From Scytonema sp. UIC 10036 (lineage in GTDB: Bacteria > Cyanobacteriota > Cyanobacteriia > Cyanobacteriales > Nostocaceae), in assembly GCF_009725235.1 (NCBI RefSeq), contig NZ_WJFC01000014.1, positions 1 through 64,000 on the forward strand: a stretch of DNA of 64,000 nucleotides, in the 5' to 3' direction. Shown here in pieces: positions 25,851 to 33,647 of the stretch. The notes beneath the pieces were generated by a model that was not told where the DNA came from, did no database searches, and worked only from the letters and a program-made list of their open reading frames with translations. A program made the translations under genes and the position numbers. Position 1 is the stretch's first letter, and every line of letters begins with the position of its first letter.

Positions 25851-26254
25851 TGCACAATTACCTCACTTTCTGCATCAACGATTAGCAATTTAACCTGATT
25901 GCGCTTGATAATCATTTGGGTTAATGGGCGGTGAAAATAACTTTTATACGTTCCTTGTGTAATCGCCAAATACAGTTGAAAATTTGATGCCGTCTCTAGT
26001 AAAATATCGCGATAAACAACATACTGACCCACAGCTTGCTCTAAATCATTAATAAACGAGCGACCTAAGAAGCTTTTGACTTCTACAAGTATTTTTTGCC
26101 CCTGTTTTTCTGCCGCAATCGATTTTTCAGCGGCAATATCCACATATAAGCGATCTCCACCATATTCCAAAGTATAATCTTCTGTTATAATCTCCCAGCC
26201 ATCCTTGAGCAATGCGAATCTCACAGCATTATGGTAAATATCCTTAGCAGGCAT
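25838..26254 (-). CDS. xisH: XisH-family endonuclease-like protein, pair 2
   Basis: 138 aa from the ATG at 26254, which begins MPAKDIYHNAVRFALLKDGW, the family start; the open frame extends to 26377 but the added residues are unlike XisH. The nuclease-like core is seen in YVDIAAEK and ILVEVKSFL (E-V-K). C-terminal YKSYFHRPLTQMIIKRNQVKLLIVD. Intact counterpart of the truncated copy at 20079. Confidence 0.9.
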   Translation of the reverse strand: MPAKDIYHNAVRFALLKDGWEIITEDYTLEYGGDRLYVDIAAEKSIAAEKQGQKILVEVKSFLGRSFINDLEQAVGQYVVYRDILLETASNFQLYLAITQGTYKSYFHRPLTQMIIKRNQVKLLIVDAESEVIVQWID

Positions 26255-26382
26255 TTGTATTTTTAACCTACATACCCCCTCAATTTTAACGCCATATTTC
26301 AAGTAAGCGCCTACTTTGTGGAGATTTGTAAACAGCAATCGCTCGTTGATCGGCTGCGGAACCCTCATCAGAAACATTCCTC

Positions 26383-26663
26383 ATGAATTTCCTAATTCCC
26401 GATGATATCCTGAGTGCTAGTGAAATGGCCAAAGATGATATCCTGAGTGCTAGTGAAATGGCCAAAAAAGCTGCAACACTAATTAATCAGACTACGGTGG
26501 GAGCGATAAGAACCGTGAGGACGATGAAGCAATACGTATCTACATGGAGCGACTGCACAACGAACCGGGCGTAATCCGACAAACTGGAGGGCTGAATGAA
26601 GAAGACCTCAACCAACTAGAGCAACTTATCAAACAACGAGTGGGCGATAAGCCCAAGGCTTGA
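26383..26663 (+). pseudogene. Small broken frame with 33-bp tandem duplication
   Basis: ATG 26383 opens MNFLIPDDILSASEMAK; a perfect 33-bp duplication (26401-26433, 26434-26466) repeats DDILSASEMAK. The frame ends at 26574, while another frame continues RIYMERLHNEPGVIRQTGGLNEEDLNQLEQLIKQRVGDKPKA to 26663. It looks like one small gene broken by a frameshift. No family recognised. Confidence 0.45.
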
Positions 26664-26768
26664 CGCCGTCCATGGGTATCGCCTAATCAAGTTAGGTGCG
26701 GTATGTAGTTGGCACGGCTATCAAATCGTAAATGATGAGCTTATTTGGTGCATTATTCCGCTCCTACA

Positions 26769-26846
26769 CCTAAAAATAATTAATCACTGCTTCTATATAA
26801 GACCGAAAAATAATTTATTAGCAATCCAATCAGCTTTGAATACGAT
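26769..26846 (+). promoter_or_regulatory. eCIS-type promoter C: paired motif plus -10 box
   Basis: Copy 1 at 26769-26788 (CCTAAAAATAATTAATCACT) and copy 2 at 26803-26822 (CCGAAAAATAATTTATTAGC), 34 bp apart, then 18 nt and TACGAT (26841-26846). Predicted start near 26853, about 170 nt before the PAAR-like gene, the longest leader of the four. Confidence 0.8.
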
Positions 26847-27022
26847 CTGTATAAGGACAGGATGAAAGGCTTGCGCGTCAGCAAGCTTAACTTCTGTTAT
26901 GCAAATAAGGTAGTGGCTCATTGTCAACTGCTGTAGAGACTTGGATTCATCTTTGTCTCTACACACTCAATTTGATGCTCTCATCAATCTCATTATTCTT
27001 CAATTCTCTCACCAAAAAACTG

Positions 27023-27451
27023 ATGTCTGACTTTATTCTCACTACTGGCGACCCAGCCATATTCAACCCCACCTTTGGAAAAGCAATAGTTGTTGTATTC
27101 CCTGGTACATTGAGCGGTACTGGTAGAGCTACTGTGCAAGGCAGAACCATTTGTGTGGAAGGCGACGAGAAAAGAGTGATTGTTCCTGGTTGTCCTTACA
27201 CAAGTCCGCCATTTGTCACTCCCGGCGCTGGAATACTTTTCATTCAATCCTTAAACGCCAATCAAAAAGCCACAAGAGTTAAATCTGGGGGAAAAGCGGT
27301 ATTGCTCAAAGGCAGTACCTTCAATGCGAGATTTCAGGTAATGGTTCCTGCTATGCAACCATCATTACCAGTGCCGATACCAGACCCAGTTCCAGTATAT
27401 ACTGGCACGGGAACTTTTCTCACTACAAATATGAGAGTAAAAGGAACATGA
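27023..27451 (+). CDS. PAAR-like spike-tip protein
   Basis: 142 aa from ATG 27023; the open frame reaches back to 26921 but the extra residues are unlike the family. A Gly-rich beta pattern (TVQGRTICVEGDEKRVIVPG, CPYTSPPFVTPGAG) and KATRVKSGGKAVLLKGSTF resemble PAAR/DUF4280-type tip proteins that sharpen the VgrG spike (Pvc10 position). The tail is Pro-rich (MQPSLPVPIPDPVPVYTGTG). It has its own promoter of the eCIS type and stands between the island and the baseplate operon. Confidence 0.7.
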   Translation: MSDFILTTGDPAIFNPTFGKAIVVVFPGTLSGTGRATVQGRTICVEGDEKRVIVPGCPYTSPPFVTPGAGILFIQSLNANQKATRVKSGGKAVLLKGSTFNARFQVMVPAMQPSLPVPIPDPVPVYTGTGTFLTTNMRVKGT

Positions 27452-27510
27452 TAGAACGTGAATGGTGGACGGAAGATGGCGAACTATAGCAATCCTATTT
27501 GAGATCCAAA

Positions 27511-27557
27511 TAAGGGAGACAAGGAAGACAAGGAGGACAAGGAAGACAAGGAAGAGG
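27511..27557 (+). repeat. 9-bp tandem repeat
   Basis: About five units of AAGGA(A/G)GAC between the PAAR-like gene and promoter D. Purine-rich; no coding role. Confidence 0.75.
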
Positions 27558-27589
27558 TGTTTGTAAATCATTTAGGACTGCTATATATA

Positions 27590-27666
27590 CCTAAAAATAA
27601 TTAATCAGCGCTTTGATTAATACCGAAAAATAATTTATTAGCTATTGATTCAGGAAAGGATACGAT
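27590..27666 (+). promoter_or_regulatory. eCIS-type promoter D: paired motif plus -10 box
   Basis: Copy 1 at 27590-27609 (CCTAAAAATAATTAATCAGC) and copy 2 at 27623-27642 (CCGAAAAATAATTTATTAGC), 33 bp apart, then 18 nt and TACGAT (27661-27666). Predicted start near 27673, 42 nt before the first baseplate gene. An 11-codon frame MVRVIQHYHYA (27687-27722) overlaps that gene's start. Confidence 0.82.
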
Positions 27667-27714
27667 TTTTAGTAGGAAAAAACAAAATGGTTCGCGTTAT
27701 TCAACATTATCACT

Positions 27715-28371
27715 ATGCCTAGCTTTCCCCGTGCTCCACGCTTATTTAAAGGAGCTATTGTTCTGCTTGATTCTGTCAGCTTTTTCCCCAAAGGGATGGT
27801 GACACTACAATATAATCCTGAAACCCTCAGACGTACCTTGCAAGTACAGAGGACTGGATCTGACGGCGGCGATCACCTTGAAGCTTTGCGCCTCACTGCA
27901 CCACCCATTGAAACAATTCAGTTAGAGGCGGAAATCGATGCTACAGATCAACTAGAGTTTCCTGTAAAAAATCCTGTCACAGTGGTAAACGGTATACATC
28001 CCCAACTAGCAGCTTTAGAAACTATTATTTATCCCAAAAGCCGCGAAATTCAGCAAAACAATGTGCTTGCCCGAAGTGGTAACTTAGAGATTGTGCCAAT
28101 AGAAGCTGATTTAAGTGTATTTGTGTGGAGTGTAAACCGTGTTCTACCAGTACGCCTGACTGAATTCAGCATCACTGAAGAAGCATTTGACACCTTATTG
28201 AATCCCATTCGTGCCAAAGTTAGTTTGGGAATGCAAGTGTTAAGTACGAATGATTTGAGATTTGACCATAAGGGTAGTAGCTTGTTTAGTGTGCATCATA
28301 AACAAAAAGAAGTGTTTGCAAACATGAATTTGGGTTTGAATGCTCTAGGAGCGATCGCTTCGTTGTTATGA
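27715..28371 (+). CDS. CIS tube-baseplate adaptor (N-terminal domain of Pvc7)
   Basis: 218 aa. RAPRLFKGAIVLLDS, GMVTLQYNPETLRRTLQVQ and PIETIQLEAEIDATDQLE are diagnostic for the contractile-injection tube/adaptor family that in Pvc7 is fused to a LysM domain. Here the LysM part is a separate gene 115 bp downstream. It likely links the inner tube to the hub. First gene of the baseplate operon. Confidence 0.9.
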   Translation: MPSFPRAPRLFKGAIVLLDSVSFFPKGMVTLQYNPETLRRTLQVQRTGSDGGDHLEALRLTAPPIETIQLEAEIDATDQLEFPVKNPVTVVNGIHPQLAALETIIYPKSREIQQNNVLARSGNLEIVPIEADLSVFVWSVNRVLPVRLTEFSITEEAFDTLLNPIRAKVSLGMQVLSTNDLRFDHKGSSLFSVHHKQKEVFANMNLGLNALGAIASLL

Positions 28372-28486
28372 TTTTGTTTATTATAGCAGTTTTTACAGAA
28401 ATAACTCACACTGTTTGTAAGGTTGCAATGCCTTACACCCTGCATCAGATAAACCTAGTTTCACCTATAACATAAACAAGAGCAAA

Positions 28487-28771
28487 ATGTTTTCTACTAA
28501 CAGTCGTTATTATGGTATAAAAATGGCCACAATGCAAACAGCATCTAATCAAACTGTAGCTTACCTGCAACGCCGATTTCTCCCACCATCTGAGAAACTT
28601 GAAGTCCTTCAGGAACATACAGTGACTCAAGGCGATCGCCTGGACAATATCACAGCTCGTTATCTAGGCGATCCGGAACAATTCTGGCGTTTGTGTGATG
28701 CTAATAATGCCATGCACCCTGATGAATTGACTGCCCAAATTGGTCAAAAACTGCGTATTCCTCTTATTTAA
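28487..28771 (+). CDS. LysM-domain adaptor protein (C-terminal part of Pvc7)
   Basis: 94 aa (ATG 28523 alternative, giving 82 aa). A single LysM-type domain: YTVTQ-like HTVTQGDRLDNITARYLGDPEQFWRLCDANNAMHPDEL followed by IGQKLRIPL. In phage P2 gpX/Pvc7 this domain seats the adaptor on the hub-tube junction. The split from the upstream adaptor is typical for cyanobacterial eCIS. Confidence 0.9.
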   Translation: MFSTNSRYYGIKMATMQTASNQTVAYLQRRFLPPSEKLEVLQEHTVTQGDRLDNITARYLGDPEQFWRLCDANNAMHPDELTAQIGQKLRIPLI

Positions 28772-28784
28772 ACAGGTAGAATTT

Positions 28785-29939
28785 ATGCCCGACAATGGTA
28801 TACGCTTAGAACTTAGGATTGGTCGTCCTACCACACCAGTACCTGCTCCCTATGAGGTGGTAGATGCGCTGGTTGATTTAGAAGTCACTCAGCAAGACCG
28901 CGACCGTAGCGGCTTTCAAATGACCTTTAGTCTTGGCAAAGAACTCAGAAATTATTCAGATTATTGGTTGCTACGCGAAGGAATATTAAACCCTCCCAAT
29001 CGAGTTATTATCACAGTTATTATTGGGGTCTTAGTCGGTACTAATCGCCCAATTCAACGTAAAATTTTAATTGATGGAGTTATTACTAACCATCAAGTTG
29101 TTCCTAGTAATCAACCAGGTGAATCAAGACTCATAGTCACTGGTGAAGACATTAGTTTGATGCTCGATCTAAAAGAAAAAAGCACGACTTATGAAAACCA
29201 ATCTGACTCTAATATTGTTAAGCAGTTGTTACAAAACTATAGCGAATATTGGTCAACAACTGATGTGCAAAATAGCGAATATACACCCACAAAGGAAAAA
29301 CTTATCACAACTCAGCAGGGAACTGACTTAGATTTTATTCAAAAACTAGCGCAACAAAATAGTTTTATTTTTGAAATTAAGCCTAGCAACATTCCTGGTA
29401 AAAATATTGCCTATTGGGGTGAGGACAAACGAAGCATAACTCCTTTTCAACCCGCACTATCAATGAATATGGGGGCGTTTACAAATGTAGATTCCTCCAT
29501 TACATTCAACTTTAATGCTTTAAAACCGACTGAACCTCAAATGGAAATTGTTGATGACACCTCCGGACAGCAAATTCCCGTTCAGATTCCCACTTCACTA
29601 GGTCAACCCTTAGCTAGCGAGCCAGCAAAACCATTACGTCAAACCATACTACGCTGTAGCGATAAACTTGACCCAATTCCAGCAAAGCTTCGCGCTGAGT
29701 CAGAGCTGTCACGTTCGCGTGAAGATGCGGTAACTGCTAGCGGAGAAGTAGATACGGTGCGCTACGGTCATGTCTTGCAAGTGCGTCAATTGGTAGGAGT
29801 ACGAGGTGTAGGTAAAAGTTATGGTGGCTACTATTACGTCAAACAAGTCACACACCGCATCAAGCGCGGGGAATATAAACAAAGCTTTACCCTCATTCGT
29901 GAGGGAAGAGGCGCAACAACTCAGAGAGTAGAAGTATGA
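28785..29939 (+). CDS. gp27-like hub protein (N-terminal half of VgrG/Pvc8)
   Basis: 384 aa from ATG 28785 (PDNGIRLELRIG); the open frame from 28740 overlaps the LysM gene and is unlikely. VDLEVTQQDRDRSGFQMTFSLGK, RLIVTGEDISLMLDLKEK and GTDLDFIQKLAQQNSFIFEI are the VgrG/gp27 hub pattern; the C-terminal GKSYGGYYYVKQVTHRIKRGEYKQSFTLIREG matches the late-control domain. It overlaps the spike gene by ATGA. Confidence 0.92.
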   Translation: MPDNGIRLELRIGRPTTPVPAPYEVVDALVDLEVTQQDRDRSGFQMTFSLGKELRNYSDYWLLREGILNPPNRVIITVIIGVLVGTNRPIQRKILIDGVITNHQVVPSNQPGESRLIVTGEDISLMLDLKEKSTTYENQSDSNIVKQLLQNYSEYWSTTDVQNSEYTPTKEKLITTQQGTDLDFIQKLAQQNSFIFEIKPSNIPGKNIAYWGEDKRSITPFQPALSMNMGAFTNVDSSITFNFNALKPTEPQMEIVDDTSGQQIPVQIPTSLGQPLASEPAKPLRQTILRCSDKLDPIPAKLRAESELSRSREDAVTASGEVDTVRYGHVLQVRQLVGVRGVGKSYGGYYYVKQVTHRIKRGEYKQSFTLIREGRGATTQRVEV

Positions 29940-30559
29940 ACATACAAGAACATAGCGGTTGTGGAAGTACTAACAAACAAAGTTCTCCTTTTTATGGTAA
30001 ATACCGTGGGGTTGTTAGTGATAACAAAGATCCGTGGAAAATAGGTCGATTGCGAGCTAAAGTCGAAGATGTGTATGGCGATCGAGAAAGCGGTTGGGCG
30101 CTGCCTAGTGTACCTTATGCAGGAAAAGGGGTTGGGTTGTTCTTAATTCCGCCTGTAGGCGCTTTAGTCTGGATTGAATTTGAAAATGGAGACCCAGATT
30201 ATCCTATCTGGACGGGCTGTTTTTGGGCTGATGACAAGGTAGGAGCGGGTATATTACCAGCGACACCAGCGAGCCCAGAAATAAAAGTGCTGAAAACTGA
30301 TATCGGTACGATTGAGATCAACGATACCCGTGGTCAAGAAAGTATCACTATTGCAGCTAAGATAGGTGGACAAACCATGCAGCTAGCGATAAATGCTTCC
30401 GAAATTAAAATCATCAATGGTCTCGCCTCTGATGTTGGAGCTGCTGCTATTAGGCTGAAAAACACTCCAGCAATTGAAATCAGTACCGGGCGGGGTGCAA
30501 GCGTAAACCTCGATGGAATGAAAGTTTCCATCAATGGCAACGCTTTGGAGGTGATGTAA
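29936..30559 (+). CDS. gp5-like spike protein (C-terminal half of VgrG/Pvc8)
   Basis: 207 aa. An OB-fold (YRGVVSDNKDPWKIGRLRAKV, YAGKGVGLFLIPPVGALVWIEFENGDPDYPIWTGCFW) followed by a short beta-helix-like tail (TDIGTIEINDTRGQESITIAAK). It would form the trimeric spike under the PAAR-like tip. Hub and spike are separate genes rather than one VgrG chain. Stop and next start share a base (TAATG). Confidence 0.92.
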   Translation: MNIQEHSGCGSTNKQSSPFYGKYRGVVSDNKDPWKIGRLRAKVEDVYGDRESGWALPSVPYAGKGVGLFLIPPVGALVWIEFENGDPDYPIWTGCFWADDKVGAGILPATPASPEIKVLKTDIGTIEINDTRGQESITIAAKIGGQTMQLAINASEIKIINGLASDVGAAAIRLKNTPAIEISTGRGASVNLDGMKVSINGNALEVM

Positions 30560-30918
30560 TGAACATTGATTTTCCACTTTCTTTTGACAAATGGGGTCGC
30601 ACCGCTAGCACTAGCTATGAAAATCACATCCGCGACTTGATTGAGCAACTCTTATTTACCACTCCAGGGGAACGGGTTAACCGCCCTGATTTTGGCTGTG
30701 GCATATTGTCTTTAATATTTTCACCTAACAGAACAGAACTGGCAACAGCAATGCAAGTGACTATTGCAGCGGCTATTGAGCGCTGGTTAAGTGATTTGAT
30801 TGACCTCAATACGCTGGAAGTTAAGAGTGAAGATTCGAGTCTTTATATAACAGTGCAGTATCGAGTGCAAAGCACTGGTGAGGAACAAACAGCAACTTTT
30901 AGGACGACAGTACCATGA
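30559..30918 (+). CDS. gp25-like baseplate wedge protein (Pvc9)
   Basis: 119 aa, full length for the gp25/W family. NHIRDLIEQLLFTTPGERVNRPDFGCGILSLIFSP carries the signature TxPGERxxxPxFG. It nucleates sheath assembly on the baseplate. Overlaps the next gene by ATGA. Confidence 0.94.
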   Translation: MNIDFPLSFDKWGRTASTSYENHIRDLIEQLLFTTPGERVNRPDFGCGILSLIFSPNRTELATAMQVTIAAAIERWLSDLIDLNTLEVKSEDSSLYITVQYRVQSTGEEQTATFRTTVP

Positions 30919-33647
30919 ACAATTCTTTGTATAGTCGCGATATGTCGCGTCTCTACACTTGTCAAAATGAACAGCGCCGCCACGAAGTCCGCAGACAGGG
31001 AAGAAACGGGCTAGATTATTTGGAAGTTGGTGAGGACTTGCGATCGCGTAGCGGCTCCTTTGGAGCATCGCTCTACGTCTACTTTCTGGGAACAATACCT
31101 GACAACCTAACAAAGGAGAACGTGCGGATTGAAGGGGGTCAGCGCATTCGCAATCTTCAAGTGACTAGTTTAGAGGTAGAATGCCCTGAAGACTCCGAGG
31201 CTTACTTAAAAGTCAATCTCAACCAATCGGGTGATTTCTCTACTTACACTTTGCGCTTAGTCGCATTAGATGAGCAAGGCAAACTGATACAACATCCTGA
31301 TTTTGACTCGCGCTTCGCTCAATTGCAATTTAAATTCCGCAAGAGTGATTGTAGCAGTGAGTTAGATTGCCTGCAACAGGAAAGTTGCCCACCACCGCAA
31401 CTGGTTGAACCGAATATTAACTACCTAGCAAAAGATTATGCTAGCTTTCGCCAGTTGATTTTAGACCGCTTGTCTCTGATTATGCCGGACTGGCAAGAAC
31501 GTCATGTCCCCGATCTAGGCATTACTATAGTAGAACTTTTAGCCTATGTTGGCGATTATTTAAGTTATTATCAGGATGCTGTTGCTACAGAAGCTTATCT
31601 AGAAACTGCCCGTCAACGAATCTCTGTTCGTCGCCACGCTCGTCTCATTGATTATCCCATGCATGAAGGCTGTAATGCTCGGACTTGGTTGTGGATAGAG
31701 ACAAATTTTGATGTTCGCCTTGAAGACAAGAAAAACTTTTACTTTATTACTGGTTATAAAAATGCCCCGCTCCTTGGCACTATTCTTAGGGCTAACGAAG
31801 ACCTAAAAGATGTTCCTCCTAATAGTTATGAGGTGTTTGAGCCTCTAACTCCTGCACCTATCCAGCTTTATGTTACCCATAATCGGATATGTTTTTATAC
31901 TTGGGGTGAAAGTTCCTGCTGTCTACCTTCTGGTTCTACAAGTGCTACGTTGGTGGATGGGTTTGTACCTTCCCAAGATGACCGTAGGGACGCAAATGCG
32001 GATATGGGTAGGGGCGCAAGCATGAGCGCCCCTACGGATACCCCAACACAACGGAAATTGCGGTTGAAGGTTGGTGATATTCTGGTTTTTGAAGAAATCA
32101 AAGGTCCAAAAACGGGTCATCCAGAGGATGCAGATGTTACCCATCGCCATGTTGTACGTCTTACCAGTGTCAAACCGAGTATAGACGAACTTTACAATCA
32201 GCCGATTCTAGAAATCGAATGGGCAAAGGAAGATGCGCTGCCTTTTACACTTTGCATCTCAGCAATTATACTGTCAGAGGGGAATGCAAATATGGGTGGT
32301 ACGGGCGCAAGGCATTGCACCCCGACAATGTCTTGCGCTTTGGTTGAGGATATTAGTGTTGCTAGGGGCAATGTTATTTTAGTCGATTACGGTAGAACTA
32401 TCTGTAATGAGGATTTGGGGACAGTCTCAGGAAAAGAAGTCAGGCACAAGTGTGAAGAGGAAGGGGAACTTGTAAAAATTGATGTTGTACCAGACCGTTT
32501 CTGTCCTATCTTACAAGAAACACCTTTAACTTTCAGTCAACCTCTTTCAAAGAAAACCTTTTCTCAAGCTCCTGCTTCTAGTTTATTAAACCAAGACCCT
32601 CGCCAAGCGTTACCTCACATTTATCTACACGGTAGGGTCGTAAATATCGGTATGGTTGCAATGGGTGGTACGGGCGCAATGGCTTGCGCCCCTACGGATG
32701 ATGATAATCTGTGGGTTCCCCAACGCGATCTCATAGATAGCGAAGGTGAAGATAAACATTTTGTTGTTGAGATGGACAATGATGGACAAGCCCATTTACG
32801 CTTTGGAGATGGTGAGTTGGGAAGTCTTCCTGCAGTGGGAACTCACTTTTGGGCTACTTACCGAGTCGGTAACGGTCTATCCGCTAATGTCGCTGCTGGT
32901 GCAATTTCTTACATTGTCTTCCGTAATGTCAATTTTAATGCTCTCAGGCTAAAAGTACACCAGCCGTTACCTGCTATAGGTGGGACACCGCCTGAACCCC
33001 TATCTCAGGTGAAATTATTAGCGCCGCGCTTGTTGGAAGATAAGTTAGAGCGTGCGATCGCAGAAGATGATTACGCTCAACTGGTGATGCAAAATTTCTC
33101 TACCAAAGTGCAACGCGCAGCAGCAACATTCCGCTGGATGGGAAGTTGGTATGAGGTGTTGGTCATTGTCGATCCATTAAATCAAGACGACGTTGATGAT
33201 ACGCTACTTCAAGAGATAACAAATCATTTAAACCTTTACCGTTGCATAGGTCATGATGTGGTCGTCAAGCCAGCAACCCGCGTCCCACTGGACATTGCTA
33301 TGGAGGTATATGTCAAATCTGACTATCTACGAGGTCATGTAAAACCAGCTTTAATCGATGCTTTTAGCAACCGTATTTTACCGGATGGACGGCGGGGATT
33401 TTTCCATCCAGACAATCTTACCTTTGGTAAAGGAATTGCACTCAGTCAACTTGTTGCGATCGCTCATGCTATCCCCAGTGTTGAAAGTGTCTCTATAACA
33501 AAGTTAGAACGTCTTTTTGAAGGTGCAAATGGAGAGATTGAAGCAGGATTTCTACCCATTGGTCCTTTAGAAATCGCCCGACTTGACAACAACCCTAACT
33601 TCCCCGAAAACGGTAAATTCTTTTTGGATATACGAGGTGGAAGATGA
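30915..33647 (+). CDS. Baseplate wedge protein, gp6/J-like (Pvc11 type)
   Basis: 910 aa. A divergent N-terminal ~160 residues precede INYLAKDYASFRQLILDRLSLIMPDWQERHVPDLGITIVELLAYVGDYLSYYQDAVATEAYL, a hallmark of these large baseplate proteins, and the C-terminal J-like part (RAAATFRWMGSWYEVLVIVD; RGFFHPDNLTFGKGIALSQLVAIAHAIPSVESV). Three GGGCGC palindromes are inserted in frame at 32008, 32299 and 32668, giving repeated GRGASMSAPT/GGTGAMACAPT peptides. Overlaps the next gene by ATGA. Confidence 0.92.
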   Translation: MNNSLYSRDMSRLYTCQNEQRRHEVRRQGRNGLDYLEVGEDLRSRSGSFGASLYVYFLGTIPDNLTKENVRIEGGQRIRNLQVTSLEVECPEDSEAYLKVNLNQSGDFSTYTLRLVALDEQGKLIQHPDFDSRFAQLQFKFRKSDCSSELDCLQQESCPPPQLVEPNINYLAKDYASFRQLILDRLSLIMPDWQERHVPDLGITIVELLAYVGDYLSYYQDAVATEAYLETARQRISVRRHARLIDYPMHEGCNARTWLWIETNFDVRLEDKKNFYFITGYKNAPLLGTILRANEDLKDVPPNSYEVFEPLTPAPIQLYVTHNRICFYTWGESSCCLPSGSTSATLVDGFVPSQDDRRDANADMGRGASMSAPTDTPTQRKLRLKVGDILVFEEIKGPKTGHPEDADVTHRHVVRLTSVKPSIDELYNQPILEIEWAKEDALPFTLCISAIILSEGNANMGGTGARHCTPTMSCALVEDISVARGNVILVDYGRTICNEDLGTVSGKEVRHKCEEEGELVKIDVVPDRFCPILQETPLTFSQPLSKKTFSQAPASSLLNQDPRQALPHIYLHGRVVNIGMVAMGGTGAMACAPTDDDNLWVPQRDLIDSEGEDKHFVVEMDNDGQAHLRFGDGELGSLPAVGTHFWATYRVGNGLSANVAAGAISYIVFRNVNFNALRLKVHQPLPAIGGTPPEPLSQVKLLAPRLLEDKLERAIAEDDYAQLVMQNFSTKVQRAAATFRWMGSWYEVLVIVDPLNQDDVDDTLLQEITNHLNLYRCIGHDVVVKPATRVPLDIAMEVYVKSDYLRGHVKPALIDAFSNRILPDGRRGFFHPDNLTFGKGIALSQLVAIAHAIPSVESVSITKLERLFEGANGEIEAGFLPIGPLEIARLDNNPNFPENGKFFLDIRGGR
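32008..32035. repeat. In-frame GGGCGC palindrome within baseplate gene, first of three
   Basis: GTAGGGGCGCAAGCATGAGC then GCCCCTAC, read as GRGASMSAPT. Sister copies lie at 32299-32326 and 32668-32695 in the same gene, and a fourth at 38344-38371 in another baseplate gene. All keep the reading frame. Confidence 0.8.

Noticed and set aside
19756..26254. xisH/xisI as evidence of an fdxN excision element
   Set aside because: No xisF recombinase or interrupted fdxN is seen, and xisHI pairs are common in cyanobacteria away from such elements.
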